The notes: generated by a model from the letters alone, not told the origin. 64,000 nucleotides of DNA from Corynebacterium timonense (GCF_900105305.1 NZ_LT629765.1:1860001-1924000), one strand, 5' to 3'; positions 1-9,732 are shown, counted from the stretch's first letter. Numbers and translations: made by a program.

Positions 1-2
1 TG

Positions 3-533
3 ACGTACGGCGCTGTCCACCGCATGAACACCGTCTGGCGCGGACTGCTCATCATCGTCTTTGTCACGGCGTTCAACCTCGTCGGCGCCGTCATCTTCTC
101 GTGGTTGATCTCCACGACGACGATCGCCCACGACGTGAGCCTCAACGGCGGGTTCCTCCACGACTTGTTGAGCGACAAGCTCACCAAGCCCTCGGTGACT
201 CTCTTCTTCGAGGCGATCTTGGCCAACATCGTGGTCAACATCGCGTTCATGGTGTCCACGCAGGCCGGCAAGGACTACTCGGCGAAGCTGTGGGGCGTGA
301 TCCTCATCATCCCGGCGTTCGCGGCCATGAGCTACGAGCACTCCATCGCCAACTTCGTGCTCACTTCCCTCGGCGGCTTCATCATCGGCCCCGACGCGAT
401 CGAAGGGTTCACCGTCGGCAACGTCCTGCGCAACTGGGGGATCGTCTGGCTGGGCAACCTCGTCGGCGGCGGGCTCATCATGGGCGGGATCTACGGCTGG
501 CTGAACCGAACGTCGACGGACTACAAGGATTAG
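3..533 (+). CDS. Formate/nitrite transporter (FNT) family channel, C-terminal part
   Basis: The frame is open from the window edge and ends at TAG, leaving about 176 residues of a family usually 260-290 long, so the N-terminus lies outside the window. Visible are several hydrophobic helices, the family-like segment AAMSYEHSIANFV (compare ASGFEHSVANM in FocA/NirC) and GNLVGGGLIMGG in the last helix, which together identify an FNT channel. Such pentameric inner-membrane proteins pass formate, nitrite or related small anions; the substrate cannot be told from this part. The ATG at 24 is an internal methionine. It converges on the sucrose hydrolase gene with only 3 bases between the stop codons and no visible terminator. 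Confidence 0.85.
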   Translation, partial: TYGAVHRMNTVWRGLLIIVFVTAFNLVGAVIFSWLISTTTIAHDVSLNGGFLHDLLSDKLTKPSVTLFFEAILANIVVNIAFMVSTQAGKDYSAKLWGVILIIPAFAAMSYEHSIANFVLTSLGGFIIGPDAIEGFTVGNVLRNWGIVWLGNLVGGGLIMGGIYGWLNRTSTDYKD

Positions 534-536
534 CCC

Positions 537-1802
537 CTACTGCACCTCGAGGCGCTCCCACGGCGCACCGTCCCGGGAAAACACCGCCGAGGAGAAGGCG
601 ACCTCTCCCCCGGCGGCGGTGACCTCGACGGCCGCGCCGTCAGCGGTGACCAGAACCTCGCCGGCGGCGCACTCGGCCCACCGCACTAGGCCGCTCTTTT
701 CCAGGGCGAGGGTGCCGCGCCCGGGGGTTGAGGGGGTCCAGGTGAGGGTGAGGGGGGCGTCACCGGTGGCGTCGATAAGCTGTGCTCGCAGAGGTTCGGC
801 GCCGACCTCGACGCGTTCGACGAGCATGTCCGGGTGGGCGGGAAGGATGAGCTCCTGGACGAGCCGGCCGCCGCGCAGGCGCACCCTGCGGGGGAGAGTG
901 AGCTGGTGGACCCAGCCTTCGGCGGCGAGCGTGGGCGTGTCGTCGCGGCCGGGCAGACCCATCCAGCCGAGCATGAGCGCGCCGTCACCGTGGGCGATGA
1001 GCTGCGGGGCGTAGAACTCGTGGCCGTAGTCGACCGGGGTGTAATCGGTCTCCACCTCGAAGTGGGTGCCCGTGAGGGTGCCAACGACGTAGCCGCACTC
1101 ATCGACGTCCCGAAACTGCGGGCAGAACACCAGCACGTCGCGCTCGGCGCCGGTCGCCTCGTCGACGAGGCGCACGAGGTTGGGACACTCCCACATGTAG
1201 GCGGCGGCGAGGTTGCGCGACAGACCGGCGAAGGTGAGCTCGCCCTCGAAGCGCCAGACGTCCAGGTCGTCGCTGGTGTACATGACCACGGCGCCCGCGA
1301 GGTCGGCGCGCTGGGCACCCAGCAGCATCCGCCACCGCCCGTCGGCCCCGCGGGTGACGTGGGGGTCGCGGTAATGGGCGGTGTAGCCGGGCGCGGGGGC
1401 ACCAATGAGCGGGTTGTTCGGGCTGCGACGGAAGTATCCGCCGGCGGGGCCGTCGAGGTCGGTGACCTCCACGAGGTTCTGCGTGGCGTAGCGCTCGCCG
1501 TCGACCGTGAGGTTTCCGGTGTAGAGCAGCGCCACTCGCTCCCCGTCGACGGCGGCGGAGCCGGAGTAGCAGCCGTGGCGGTCGTAGGGGAAGTCCGGGT
1601 AGAGGGCGTCGGGAAGATGGCGCCACGTGCCCTCCCCGAGCGTGGTCACCGCGTGGCCCCAGCCGGTGCGCTTCTTACCGGCGGGGAAGGCCGGGTCGTG
1701 CTGGTAGAAGGCGTGGAGCGTCTGGCCCGACAGCACAAGCCCGTTCGGGTCGTTGAGCCGGCCCTGCGGCGGGCTGAGATGATACATCGGGCGGTAGGTC
1801 AT
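537..1802 (-). CDS. scrB: GH32 sucrose(-6-phosphate) hydrolase
   Basis: A 421-residue glycoside hydrolase family 32 protein. The nucleophile motif NDPNG is at 17-21 (Asp18), RDP at 145-147 (transition-state stabiliser) and EC at 205-206 (acid/base Glu205), all intact; the C-terminal beta-sandwich starts near residue 300. No signal peptide is visible, so it is cytoplasmic and probably cleaves sucrose-6-phosphate or sucrose, giving the fructose used by the divergent fructokinase. The start ATG has no Shine-Dalgarno site, but TAGACT lies 7 bases upstream, implying a leaderless mRNA. Sucrose versus sucrose-6-phosphate specificity cannot be decided; no sucrose PTS gene is in the window. Confidence 0.88.
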   Translation of the reverse strand: MTYRPMYHLSPPQGRLNDPNGLVLSGQTLHAFYQHDPAFPAGKKRTGWGHAVTTLGEGTWRHLPDALYPDFPYDRHGCYSGSAAVDGERVALLYTGNLTVDGERYATQNLVEVTDLDGPAGGYFRRSPNNPLIGAPAPGYTAHYRDPHVTRGADGRWRMLLGAQRADLAGAVVMYTSDDLDVWRFEGELTFAGLSRNLAAAYMWECPNLVRLVDEATGAERDVLVFCPQFRDVDECGYVVGTLTGTHFEVETDYTPVDYGHEFYAPQLIAHGDGALMLGWMGLPGRDDTPTLAAEGWVHQLTLPRRVRLRGGRLVQELILPAHPDMLVERVEVGAEPLRAQLIDATGDAPLTLTWTPSTPGRGTLALEKSGLVRWAECAAGEVLVTADGAAVEVTAAGGEVAFSSAVFSRDGAPWERLEVQ

Positions 1803-1808
1803 GCCGCG

Positions 1809-1815
1809 TAGTCTA
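1809..1815. promoter_or_regulatory. Overlapping divergent -10 boxes of scrB and fructokinase
   Basis: The 24 bases between the two start codons hold TAGTCTA. Read on the plus strand it gives TAGTCT (12 bases before the fructokinase ATG); on the minus strand it gives TAGACT (7 bases before the scrB ATG). Both fit the corynebacterial -10 form TANNNT, so the two promoters share five base pairs. The -35 regions would lie inside the opposing genes. Confidence 0.5.
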
Positions 1816-1826
1816 CGGTTGTCGGC

Positions 1827-2702
1827 ATGATCACCGTGTACGGCGAAGGGCTCATCGACCTCGTGCCGTCAGCCGCTGGCCCGCTCACCCCGCTGGTGCC
1901 CTCCCTCGGCGGGGGCCCCTTCAACGTCGCCCGCGCGTTGGGGCGCTTGGGCTCCCCGGTCGCGTTCCAGTCGCGCCTGTCCACCGACGGCTTCGGCGAG
2001 GCGCTGGTGGCGGCGCTGGCCAGCGCCTCCGTGGACACGACGGGCGTTGCCCGCGGCCCCGAGCCGACGACACTGGCCGTGACCTCCCTGCGCCCGGACG
2101 GCTCGGCCGCCTACACCTTTTACACGGAGGGCACGGCGGACCGCTTTGCCGAGCCCACCCCCGCGACGGGCGGCTTCGCGGTCTTCGGCACCGTGTCGCT
2201 GGCGCTCGAGCCGGCGGCCTCGCGCTACGCCGCCGCCGCGTCCGCCAGCGCCGCCGCCGGCGCCGTGGTCTGCCTCGACCCGAACGTGCGCCCGTTCTAC
2301 GCCACGCGCTCTCACCGCGAGTTCCTCCGCTCCATGCTGCCGAGCGTCACGGTGCTCAAGATGTCGGACGAGGAGGTGGGTTTCATGGGCGACGTCTCCG
2401 CGGTGCCCGTGGTGGTCACCACCCTCGGCCCCGCCGGCATCGAGGTCCGCGCCCCCTTCGGCACAGTACGTGTCGGTGCTCCGCGCACCGCCGTCGCCGA
2501 CACCATCGGCGCGGGCGACACGGTGATGGCCGCCCTGGTCCACGAGTTCGACGCCCGCGGCCTCGACCGCGACGGCCTGCGCGCACTTGACGCCGGGGCG
2601 TGGCGCGAGATCCTCCGCTTCGCCGCGACGGCGGCCGCGATCACCGTCTCCCGGCGCGGCGCCGACACCCCAACCCGGGCCGAGGTCCTCGCAGCGTACT
2701 AG
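1827..2702 (+). CDS. PfkB-family sugar kinase, probable fructokinase
   Basis: A 291-residue ribokinase/PfkB-fold kinase. The N-terminal substrate motif LGGGPFNVA is at 28-36, DPNVRP at 151-156, and the ATP/anion-hole motif GAGDT at 228-232 with catalytic Asp231. It phosphorylates a sugar with ATP; the divergent GH32 hydrolase makes fructose the most likely substrate, giving fructose-6-phosphate. The next gene, thiD-tenA, starts 34 bases after its stop codon on the same strand. The family also includes ribokinase and 2-keto-3-deoxygluconate kinase, so the fructose assignment rests on context. Confidence 0.82.
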   Translation: MITVYGEGLIDLVPSAAGPLTPLVPSLGGGPFNVARALGRLGSPVAFQSRLSTDGFGEALVAALASASVDTTGVARGPEPTTLAVTSLRPDGSAAYTFYTEGTADRFAEPTPATGGFAVFGTVSLALEPAASRYAAAASASAAAGAVVCLDPNVRPFYATRSHREFLRSMLPSVTVLKMSDEEVGFMGDVSAVPVVVTTLGPAGIEVRAPFGTVRVGAPRTAVADTIGAGDTVMAALVHEFDARGLDRDGLRALDAGAWREILRFAATAAAITVSRRGADTPTRAEVLAAY

Positions 2703-2736
2703 CGGCGGCGCCGGATTCCGGTTAAACGTGGAAGGT

Positions 2737-4281
2737 ATGACACACCAACCCCGAGTCCTCTCCATCGCCGGCACCGACCCCACGGGTGGGGCCGGAATCC
2801 AGGCCGACCTCAAGTCCATCGCCGCCTCCGGCGGTTACGGCATGTGCGTGGTCACCGCGCTTGTGGCCCAAAACACCCGCGGCGTGCGTGAGGTGCACAC
2901 CCCGCCCACCGATTTCCTCGTCGCCCAGCTCGAGGCCGTCTTCGACGACGTCGCCGTCGACGCCGTCAAGGTGGGCATGCTCGGCAGCGCCGAGATCACC
3001 CGCACCGTCAACGATTTTCTGGCCGCTCACCCAGTCGACGTGGTCGTCATCGACCCGGTGATGGTGGCCACCTCCGGCGACCGCCTCCTCAGCGAGGACG
3101 CCGAGGACAGCCTGCGGGATCTCGTCCGCGCGCACGCGAGCGTGGTCACCCCCAACATCCCCGAGCTGGCGATCCTCGCGGGCGCGTCTCCCGCCACCAC
3201 CTTCGACGCGGCGCTCGAGCAGGGCGCCGCGCTCGCCGCCGACCTCGACGTGCAGGTGCTGGTCAAGGGCGGCCACCTCGACGCCCCCGAGGCCTCGAAC
3301 GCGCTGGTCACCCCCTCCGGCGAGGTCCACGTCACGCGCCTGCCGCGGCTTGAGACCACCACCACCCACGGCACGGGCTGCTCCCTGTCGGCCGCGTTGG
3401 CAACGCGCTTGCTTCTCGACGCCTCCCCCGCCGCAGCCGCCGAGCACTCGACGCGCTGGCTCCACGACGCCATCGCGGGCGGCGCCGCCCTCAACGTCGG
3501 CGAGGGCCACGGCCCCGTCGACCACATGCGCCCGCTGCGCCGGCTCGCAGCCGCCGCGGACACCACCCCTTGGAACACCGACCCCGCCCCGGCCTCCGAG
3601 CCGCGGCCTCGCATCGCGGCCGCTGGCCCCCACACCGCCGACTTGTGGGGGCGCGCCGCGGCGCGCGCGTGGCCGGACACTCTGGGCCTGAGTTTTCTCG
3701 CCGAGCTGCGCGCCGGCACGCTGCCCGCGCGCGCGTTCGAGTTCTACCTTTCCCAGGATGCCTACTACCTGTCCGAGTACGCCCGCGCGCTATCACTTGT
3801 CGCCTCCAAGGCCCCGAGTCGCACCGCCCACGAGTGGTGGTCCGCCGCCGCGACCGGTGCCACGGCCGAAGAAGCGAGCCTGCACCGCGAGTGGCTGTCT
3901 CAGCGCGGTCTCGGCGAGGCCGCGCAGTCTCCCTCCCCTGTCACCCTCGCCTACGTCAGCCACCTGAAGGCGGCGACGGCGACCGGCGACTACGCCGTCG
4001 CCGCCGCCGCGGTGTTGCCCTGCTTCTGGCTCTACGCCGAGGTAGGCCTGCACCTCGCCGACGCCGACCACCCGGACCACCCCTACCACGCGTGGTTGTC
4101 GCTCTACGGCGGCGAGGACTTCGTCGCCGAGACCTCCCGCGCCATCGAGCTGACCGAGCAGGCGCTGGATGAGGGCTCCCCCGCGCAGCGAAAAGCCGCG
4201 CGCGAGGCCTTCATGCACTCCTGCTTCTTCGAGCGGGAGTTCTTCGACCAAGCGGCGCGGCTTCAGGGCGTGACGCGTTAG
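2737..4281 (+). CDS. thiD: ThiD-TenA fusion (HMP/HMP-P kinase plus TenA)
   Basis: A bifunctional 514-residue thiamin protein. Residues 1-270 are ThiD, which phosphorylates hydroxymethylpyrimidine and its monophosphate: AGTDPTGGAG at 11-20, VIDPVM near 105 and GTGCS at 212-216 are present. From about 295 to the end is a TenA/thiaminase II domain (DLWGRAAARAWPDTLG at its start, and LPCFWLYAEVG carrying the usual active-site cysteine), which salvages the pyrimidine from degraded thiamin. ATG 2737 is chosen because GGAAGG lies just upstream and ThiD homology starts there; the frame is open further upstream into the kinase gene. The stop overlaps the phoX stop by four bases on the other strand. 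Confidence 0.9.
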   Translation: MTHQPRVLSIAGTDPTGGAGIQADLKSIAASGGYGMCVVTALVAQNTRGVREVHTPPTDFLVAQLEAVFDDVAVDAVKVGMLGSAEITRTVNDFLAAHPVDVVVIDPVMVATSGDRLLSEDAEDSLRDLVRAHASVVTPNIPELAILAGASPATTFDAALEQGAALAADLDVQVLVKGGHLDAPEASNALVTPSGEVHVTRLPRLETTTTHGTGCSLSAALATRLLLDASPAAAAEHSTRWLHDAIAGGAALNVGEGHGPVDHMRPLRRLAAAADTTPWNTDPAPASEPRPRIAAAGPHTADLWGRAAARAWPDTLGLSFLAELRAGTLPARAFEFYLSQDAYYLSEYARALSLVASKAPSRTAHEWWSAAATGATAEEASLHREWLSQRGLGEAAQSPSPVTLAYVSHLKAATATGDYAVAAAAVLPCFWLYAEVGLHLADADHPDHPYHAWLSLYGGEDFVAETSRAIELTEQALDEGSPAQRKAAREAFMHSCFFEREFFDQAARLQGVTR

Positions 4282-6362
4282 GCGTCGACGCCGATCTGCT
4301 TGCCGTCGGGGCGCCACGCAACGGCGACGGCCGGACGCGGGACGGAGTCGCCGCCCTCCGGCCAGTTCGAGCCCGGGTTTTCGAAGGTGGCGTCGTCCTC
4401 CTCGCCCGGGTGCTGTACGTTGACCATGACGCGCATGTCGTCGACGATCGGGCCGCAGGTCTCCGCGGCCTTCGGCACCGTGAGGAAGCACTTGACCTGG
4501 CCGCGGTTCTCTCCCTCGAGGCCGACGGCGTAGAGGCCGTCGTTGCTGCCCAGCGCGTTGCCGTCGGTGGAGATCCACAGGTTGCCGTGGCTGTCGAAGG
4601 CAAGGTTGTCCGGGCAGGAGATCGGGGACACCTTCGACTCGTCGAAGCCACCGAAGTAGGTCTGTGCGGCCTCCGGGTCGCCGCACACGAGCAGCAGGTT
4701 CCAGGTGAAGGACTCGCCGGCGTGCTCATCGTCGATCTCCATGACCAGGCCGTTCTTGTTTTCGCGGATCGGCGCGTACTCCATGACGTCTTCCTTGCTC
4801 TTCTCCGCGTTCTCGCCGGTGGCGCCGCGGTAGGAGTTGTTCGTCAGGGCGAGGTAGAGCTTGCCGGTCTCCGGGTGCGGCTCGAAGTCCTCGGGGCGGT
4901 CCATCTTTGTTGCGCCGACGGCGTCGGCCGCCAGGCGGGTGAACACGGCGACCTCCTCGCCGGTGAAGCCGTCGACGTGCGACTCGACGCCGTCGGCAGT
5001 AGCGGTAAGCAGCTTGTGCCAGGTGCCGGTGCCGTCGAAGTGGCCGTCCTCCGGCAGCTCCCCGTCGCCGGTGATCTGGTCCTGCGGGGAGTTGCCCTCC
5101 AGGGAGGCCACGTACAGGGTGCCCTCGTCGAGGATGGTCATGTTGTGGGCGACGTCGCCCTCCTTGATCTGCTTGGAGGAGACGAACTTGTAGATGTACT
5201 CGAAGCGCGCGTCGTCACCCGAGTAGCACACCACGGTGCCGTCGTCGGTGACGTGGATCGTGCCGGCCTCGTGCTTGAAGCGGCCCATGGAGGTGTGCTT
5301 GACCGGGGTGGACTCGGGGTCGAAGGGGTTGATCTCCACGATGTAGCCGAAGCGGTGGAACTCGTTCGGCTCCTTGGCCAGGTCGAAGCGGTCGTGGATG
5401 CGCTCCCACTTGCGCTCGGAGGCGCCCTCCTCGACGCCGAAGCGCTTGACGTCCTCGGCCGCGCGCTCATCGGTCACCGCGGCCGCGTTGGCCCAGTACT
5501 GGTCGATGTTCTCCTCGCCGGAGAGGAAGGTCCCCCACGGGGTGACGCCGCCGGAGCAGTTGTTGAAGGTGCCCAGCACCATCGTGCCGGTCGGGTCGGC
5601 GCTGGTCTTGAGCAGGTCGGAGCCTGCGGCGGCACCCTTCAGCTCGAACTCGGTCGTGCCGGTGATGCGGCGGTTGAGCGGGCCGAACTCGCGCTGCAGC
5701 TGCCCGGAGTTGCCCACCTTGGACACCTCGAGCACGGTGTGGCCGTGGGACGCGATGCCGATGTTAATCTCCTCGTCCGTCGGGTTCTCCGGATCGTAGT
5801 TCGGGAACATGTGCGGCTCGGTGGAGTACTCGTGCGAGCACACGTAGACGAGGCGGTTCGGGTCGTCCGGGTGCTCGAGAAGACCGGCGAAGTCGTTGTT
5901 GAAGCCGAACTGGCGCGCCGCGGCCTCCGCGGTCTGGTTCATCGGGTCGAACTCGGGCGCGTCCTCGTACACCGGGTCGCCCCAGGCGATGAGCACGGCG
6001 CTGGTGTAGCCCGCCGGGACGACCACGAGGTCCTCCGTGTTCGGCTCCACGGACTCGAACTGCATACCGGGGCGCGGCGGGGCGTCGTTGGCCTGGGTGG
6101 CGGTGTCCTGCGGGCTGGTGGTGCCCTCCGGCGCGGCAGCCTCGTCCTCCGTCGCGCACGCCGCGAGGGCCGCGCCGCCGCCGACGGTGACCACGCCGAG
6201 GCCGAAGGCCTGCAGCACGCCGCGGCGCGACACGATGTCGCCGAAGTACTCGTTGTCAGAGGTGTTCGCGCACTCGCCGTAGCAGGCGTTACCGCACTTG
6301 TAGGTGCAGGTCAGCTTCGAACGGTTGGACGCAAACGGTAGTTTCAGGCCCTTCAATCCCAT
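4278..6362 (-). CDS. phoX: PhoX-family (DUF839) phosphatase, Tat-exported lipoprotein
   Basis: A 694-residue protein of the PhoX alkaline phosphatase family, calcium/iron enzymes that release phosphate from organic esters outside the membrane. The N-terminus carries the family Cys segment CTYKCGNACYGEC (19-31), a twin-arginine motif SRRGVLQ (45-51), a hydrophobic stretch, and a lipobox LAAC (Cys69), so it should be exported folded by Tat and lipid-anchored. The body has FNNCSGGVTPWGTFLSGEEN and CPDNLAFDSHGNLWISTDGN, typical of PhoX. ATG 6362 follows AAGGAG by 7 bases; an in-frame ATG at 6401 has no ribosome site. Phosphate control is likely from the family, but no clear PhoR box was found. 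Confidence 0.88.
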   Translation of the reverse strand: MGLKGLKLPFASNRSKLTCTYKCGNACYGECANTSDNEYFGDIVSRRGVLQAFGLGVVTVGGGAALAACATEDEAAAPEGTTSPQDTATQANDAPPRPGMQFESVEPNTEDLVVVPAGYTSAVLIAWGDPVYEDAPEFDPMNQTAEAAARQFGFNNDFAGLLEHPDDPNRLVYVCSHEYSTEPHMFPNYDPENPTDEEINIGIASHGHTVLEVSKVGNSGQLQREFGPLNRRITGTTEFELKGAAAGSDLLKTSADPTGTMVLGTFNNCSGGVTPWGTFLSGEENIDQYWANAAAVTDERAAEDVKRFGVEEGASERKWERIHDRFDLAKEPNEFHRFGYIVEINPFDPESTPVKHTSMGRFKHEAGTIHVTDDGTVVCYSGDDARFEYIYKFVSSKQIKEGDVAHNMTILDEGTLYVASLEGNSPQDQITGDGELPEDGHFDGTGTWHKLLTATADGVESHVDGFTGEEVAVFTRLAADAVGATKMDRPEDFEPHPETGKLYLALTNNSYRGATGENAEKSKEDVMEYAPIRENKNGLVMEIDDEHAGESFTWNLLLVCGDPEAAQTYFGGFDESKVSPISCPDNLAFDSHGNLWISTDGNALGSNDGLYAVGLEGENRGQVKCFLTVPKAAETCGPIVDDMRVMVNVQHPGEEDDATFENPGSNWPEGGDSVPRPAVAVAWRPDGKQIGVDA

Positions 6363-6503
6363 GTGTCGGCTCCTTCTCGCGCTTATGGTGCTGGTCACCA
6401 CGATGTGTAGGACACAGGAAGAGTAGCGTCGGCGGGTGTCGCGAGCGGACCAACGAGGTAAACAGTGCGTGACGCTTGGGAGGCGGTGAGGTGGACGTCG
6501 ATA

Positions 6504-6532
6504 AGCAAAAAGCCCCGCACGGGGCGGGGCTT
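6504..6532 (-). terminator. Intrinsic terminator of the S10 operon
   Basis: On the minus strand AAGCCCCGC and GCGGGGCTT form a perfect 9-bp stem around a 5-base loop, followed by TTTTTGC. It starts 13 bases after the rpsQ stop codon and closes the ribosomal operon before phoX. Confidence 0.9.
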
Positions 6533-6545
6533 CGGGCTGGCTCGC

Positions 6546-6845
6546 TTAACGGGCCTTCTCGATGATGTCGACGAGACGGAAGTGCTTGTCCTTCGACAGC
6601 GGGCGGGTCTCCTCGATGAGGACGAGATCGCCGATGCCGGCGGTGTTCTCCTCGTCGTGGGCCTTCACGCGGTTCGTGGTACGCACGATCTTGCCGTAGA
6701 GGCTGTGGGACTTGCGGTCCTCGACCTCGACCACGATCGTCTTGTCCATCTTGTCGGACACAACGTAGCCGCGGCGGCGCTTCTGCAGGCCCTTCGGCTT
6801 CTTGTTTTCGGTCACCTTGGTTTCGTTCACGTTTGCCTCAGTCAT
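6546..6845 (-). CDS. rpsQ: 30S ribosomal protein S17
   Basis: 99 residues. The core ([20 protein letters not shown], then [21 protein letters not shown]) is the OB-fold S17 protein that binds 16S rRNA in the body of the small subunit. A 20-residue polar N-terminal tail precedes the core. It is the last gene of the operon before the terminator and starts 2 bases after the rpmC stop. Confidence 0.97.
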   Translation of the reverse strand: MTEANVNETKVTENKKPKGLQKRRRGYVVSDKMDKTIVVEVEDRKSHSLYGKIVRTTNRVKAHDEENTAGIGDLVLIEETRPLSKDKHFRLVDIIEKAR

Positions 6846-6847
6846 GG

Positions 6848-7078
6848 TTATGCCTCAGCTCCCGGGACGACAGACAGGCCGAGCTCGCGCTCGCGCAGCA
6901 CGGTGTAGATGCGTGCGATGTCGCGCTTGACGGTGGAGATGCGGCGGTTGTTGGTCAGCTGGCCGGTGGCGAGCTGGAAGCGCAGGTTGAACAGCTCTTC
7001 CTTCGCCTCGGTCAGGCGGGTGTGCAGCTCATCGTCGGTGAGCTCGCGGAACTCAGATGCGGGGGTACCGTTAGCCAT
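6848..7078 (-). CDS. rpmC: 50S ribosomal protein L29
   Basis: 76 residues, two-helix L29 with [20 protein letters not shown] and [11 protein letters not shown]. The protein sits at the peptide exit tunnel and helps dock nascent-chain factors. The start ATG overlaps the rplP stop (TAATG), which fixes the start and implies translational coupling; the frame is open further upstream but only as rplP antiphase sequence. Confidence 0.96.
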   Translation of the reverse strand: MANGTPASEFRELTDDELHTRLTEAKEELFNLRFQLATGQLTNNRRISTVKRDIARIYTVLRERELGLSVVPGAEA

Positions 7079-7494
7079 TAGAACTGGTCCTCCTTCTTGA
7101 TGATGCGAACCTTGCACGGCAGCTTCGCACCCGCGCGGCGCAGAGCCTCGATCGCGGTCTCCTCGTTCGGGTAGGACATCTCGAAGAGGATGCGGCCCGG
7201 CTTGACGTTCGCCACCCACTTCTCCACGGGGCCCTTACCGGAACCCATGCGCACGCCGAGCGGCTTCTGGGTCAGCGGGCGGTCGGGGAAGATGTTGATC
7301 CAGACCTTGCCGCCGCGCTTGACGTGGCGGTTGATCGCGATACGCGCAGATTCGATCTGTCGGTTGGTGATGTAGGCCGGCTCGAGAGCCTGGAGACCGT
7401 AGTCACCGAAGTTGATGGTGTTGCCACCCTTGGACACGCCACGGCGGTGCGGGCGGTGCTGGCGGCGGTACTTCACGCGCTTAGGAATAAGCAT
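7078..7494 (-). CDS. rplP: 50S ribosomal protein L16
   Basis: 138 residues beginning [14 protein letters not shown], with [19 protein letters not shown] near 82-100. L16 organises the A-site side of the 23S rRNA near the peptidyl transferase centre. Length and sequence are normal for the family. It lies 3 bases after the rpsC stop and shares one base with rpmC. Confidence 0.98.
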   Translation of the reverse strand: MLIPKRVKYRRQHRPHRRGVSKGGNTINFGDYGLQALEPAYITNRQIESARIAINRHVKRGGKVWINIFPDRPLTQKPLGVRMGSGKGPVEKWVANVKPGRILFEMSYPNEETAIEALRRAGAKLPCKVRIIKKEDQF

Positions 7495-7497
7495 GTT

Positions 7498-8241
7498 TTA
7501 GCCCTCCTGCTTCTGCTCGGCGCGCTGGCGACGCTGGCCGCCGCGGCGCGGGCGGCGGTCGCCGCGGCCGCGGCGTTCGTTGGCCGGAGCGTTGAGCTCG
7601 GACTCACGAACGCCACCGACGACGTCGCCCTTGTAGATCCACACCTTGACGCCGATGACGCCGAAGGTGGTGTGTGCTTCTGCAATGCCGTAGTCGATCT
7701 CCGCGCGGAGCGTGTGCAGCGGCACGCGGCCCTCGTGGTAGCGCTCGACGCGCGACATCTCGGCGCCGCCCAGGCGCCCGGACGTCATCACCTTGATGCC
7801 CTTGACCTGCGGGTTGCGCATTGCGGACTGGATGGCCTTGCGCATCGCGCGGCGGAAGGCAACGCGGTTGACCAGCTGCTCGGCGATGGACTGCGCCACC
7901 AACGCCGCGTTAGCGTCGACGTTTTTGACCTCGAGGATGTTCAGGGCGACCATCTTGCCGGTGAGCTTCTCCAGCTCACGGCGAATGCGGTCGGCCTCGG
8001 AGCCGCGGCGGCCAATCACAATGCCCGGGCGGGCAGTGTGGATGTCCACGCGGACGCGGTCGCGGGTGCGCTCGATGACGACGTCGGCGATGCCGGCGCG
8101 CTCGAGGCCCTTCGAGAGGAAATCACGGATCTTGATGTCCTCGGCGACGTAGTCAGCGTAGTTCTTGTCGGCGTACCAGTGGGACTTCCAGTCGGCGGTG
8201 ATTCCCAGGCGCAGGCCGTGTGGGTGAATCTTCTGGCCCAT
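7498..8241 (-). CDS. rpsC: 30S ribosomal protein S3
   Basis: 247 residues: [14 protein letters not shown] start, a KH domain with [16 protein letters not shown], and the C-terminal S3 domain with [12 protein letters not shown]3 lines the mRNA entry tunnel. The last 35 residues are an Arg/Gly/Gln-rich tail ([18 protein letters not shown]), as in other actinobacteria. The start codon overlaps the rplV stop by one base. Confidence 0.98.
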   Translation of the reverse strand: MGQKIHPHGLRLGITADWKSHWYADKNYADYVAEDIKIRDFLSKGLERAGIADVVIERTRDRVRVDIHTARPGIVIGRRGSEADRIRRELEKLTGKMVALNILEVKNVDANAALVAQSIAEQLVNRVAFRRAMRKAIQSAMRNPQVKGIKVMTSGRLGGAEMSRVERYHEGRVPLHTLRAEIDYGIAEAHTTFGVIGVKVWIYKGDVVGGVRESELNAPANERRGRGDRRPRRGGQRRQRAEQKQEG

Positions 8242-8600
8242 TACTTAGCCCCTTCCTTGGACTCGACAACGACGGTGATGTGGGACGTGCGCTTCCGGAT
8301 CTGGAAGGCGCGGCCCTGGGCGCGCGGCTGGAAGCGGCGCATGGTCGGGCCCTCGTTCGCCCACGCCTCAGAGACAACGAGCGTGCGGGGGTCCAGGCCG
8401 AAGTTGTTCTCGGCGTTGGCGGCGGCGGACGCGACGACCTTGGCCACCGGCTTGGCGGCACCCTGCGGCGCGTACTTCAGGATCGCGAGGGCCTCGGAGA
8501 CGGACTTTCCGCGAACGAGCGCCAGCACGCGGCGGGCCTTCATCGGGGAAGTGCGGACGAACTTGGCCGTCGCGGATGCAGTGGTGATGGTCTCAGCCAT
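8241..8600 (-). CDS. rplV: 50S ribosomal protein L22
   Basis: 119 residues with [15 protein letters not shown] and, in the tunnel-lining hairpin, [21 protein letters not shown]22 extends a loop into the exit tunnel near the macrolide site; nothing unusual is seen there. It lies 3 bases after rpsS and shares one base with rpsC. Confidence 0.98.
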   Translation of the reverse strand: MAETITTASATAKFVRTSPMKARRVLALVRGKSVSEALAILKYAPQGAAKPVAKVVASAAANAENNFGLDPRTLVVSEAWANEGPTMRRFQPRAQGRAFQIRKRTSHITVVVESKEGAK

Positions 8601-8603
8601 TGC

Positions 8604-8879
8604 TTATCGACGTCCCTTCTGTTCCTTGACGTGACCCTTGAAGGTCTTGGTGGGTGCAAACTCGCCGAGCTTGTGGCCGACCATGGACTCATCAACGAAC
8701 ACCGGCACGTGCTTCCGGCCGTCGTGGACGGCGAAGGTGTGACCGATGAAATCGGGGAGAATGGTCGAGCGGCGAGACCAGGTCTTGATGACCTGCTTGG
8801 TTCCGGCCTCGTTCTGAGCGTCCACCTTGTTGAGGAGGTGCTCGTCGACGAACGGGCCCTTCTTCAGGCTACGTGGCAT
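8604..8879 (-). CDS. rpsS: 30S ribosomal protein S19
   Basis: 91 residues: [36 protein letters not shown] and [15 protein letters not shown] are all present, giving a standard S19 of the small-subunit head. A Shine-Dalgarno site (AGGAGG) lies just before the start. Confidence 0.98.
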   Translation of the reverse strand: MPRSLKKGPFVDEHLLNKVDAQNEAGTKQVIKTWSRRSTILPDFIGHTFAVHDGRKHVPVFVDESMVGHKLGEFAPTKTFKGHVKEQKGRR

Positions 8880-8895
8880 GTCTGTTTACCTCCTC

Positions 8896-9732
8896 TTAGC
8901 GCTTCTTGTTCGAGCGACGACGGCGCACGATCATGTTGTTCGAGTAACGGTTCGGGTTGCGGGTGCGGCCTTCCTTCTGGCCCCACGGCGACACCGGGTG
9001 GCGGCCGCCGGACGTCTTGCCCTCGCCACCACCGTGCGGGTGGTCGACAGGGTTCATGACGACACCGCGGACGGTCGGGCGCCAGCCCTTCCAGCGCATA
9101 CGGCCGGCCTTGCCCCACCGGATGTTGATCTGGTCGGCGTTGCCGACCTCGCCAACGGTGGCACGGCAGCGGATGTCCACGCGGCGGATCTCGGAGGACG
9201 GCATACGCAGCACGGCGTAGGACCCCTCCTTACCCAGCAGCTGGATGGAGGCACCAGCGGAGCGCGCGAGCTTGGCGCCGGCGCCCGGCTTCAGCTCCAC
9301 GGCGTGGATGGTGGTACCGGTCGGGATGTTACGCAGCGGCAGGTTGTTGCCCACCTTGATGTCCGCGCCTGCGCCGGACTCGACGACGGTGCCCTGGGTC
9401 AGGCCCTTGGGAGCGATGATGTAGCGCTTTTCGCCGTCGTAGTAGTGCAGCAGCGCGATGTTCGCGGTACGGTTCGGGTCGTACTCGATGTGAGCGACCT
9501 TGGCCAGCACGCCGTCCTTGTCGGAGCGGCGGAAGTCGATCACGCGGTAGCGACGCTTGTGGCCGCCGCCGCGGTGACGGGTCGTGATGTGGCCGTGCTG
9601 GTTACGGCCACCCTTCTTCGGGAGCGGGCGCAGCAGGGACTTTTCCGGCGTGGAGCGGGTGATCTCCTCGAACTCGGAAACGGAGCTGGCGCGGCGACCC
9701 GGGGTTGTCGGCTTGTACTTACGAATAGCCAT
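8896..9732 (-). CDS. rplB: 50S ribosomal protein L2
   Basis: 278 residues. The OB/SH3-like core and the conserved catalytic-centre segment [14 protein letters not shown] near the C-terminus (with the universally conserved histidine) are intact, followed by a basic tail [10 protein letters not shown]2 supports subunit joining and the peptidyl transferase centre. Normal length; 25 bases separate it from rplW upstream. Confidence 0.98.
   Translation of the reverse strand: MAIRKYKPTTPGRRASSVSEFEEITRSTPEKSLLRPLPKKGGRNQHGHITTRHRGGGHKRRYRVIDFRRSDKDGVLAKVAHIEYDPNRTANIALLHYYDGEKRYIIAPKGLTQGTVVESGAGADIKVGNNLPLRNIPTGTTIHAVELKPGAGAKLARSAGASIQLLGKEGSYAVLRMPSSEIRRVDIRCRATVGEVGNADQINIRWGKAGRMRWKGWRPTVRGVVMNPVDHPHGGGEGKTSGGRHPVSPWGQKEGRTRNPNRYSNNMIVRRRRSNKKR

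Noticed and set aside
6363..6480. PhoR box upstream of phoX
   Set aside because: CCTGTG occurs once (in TTCCTGTGTCC) but the second direct repeat expected for a PhoR site is absent.
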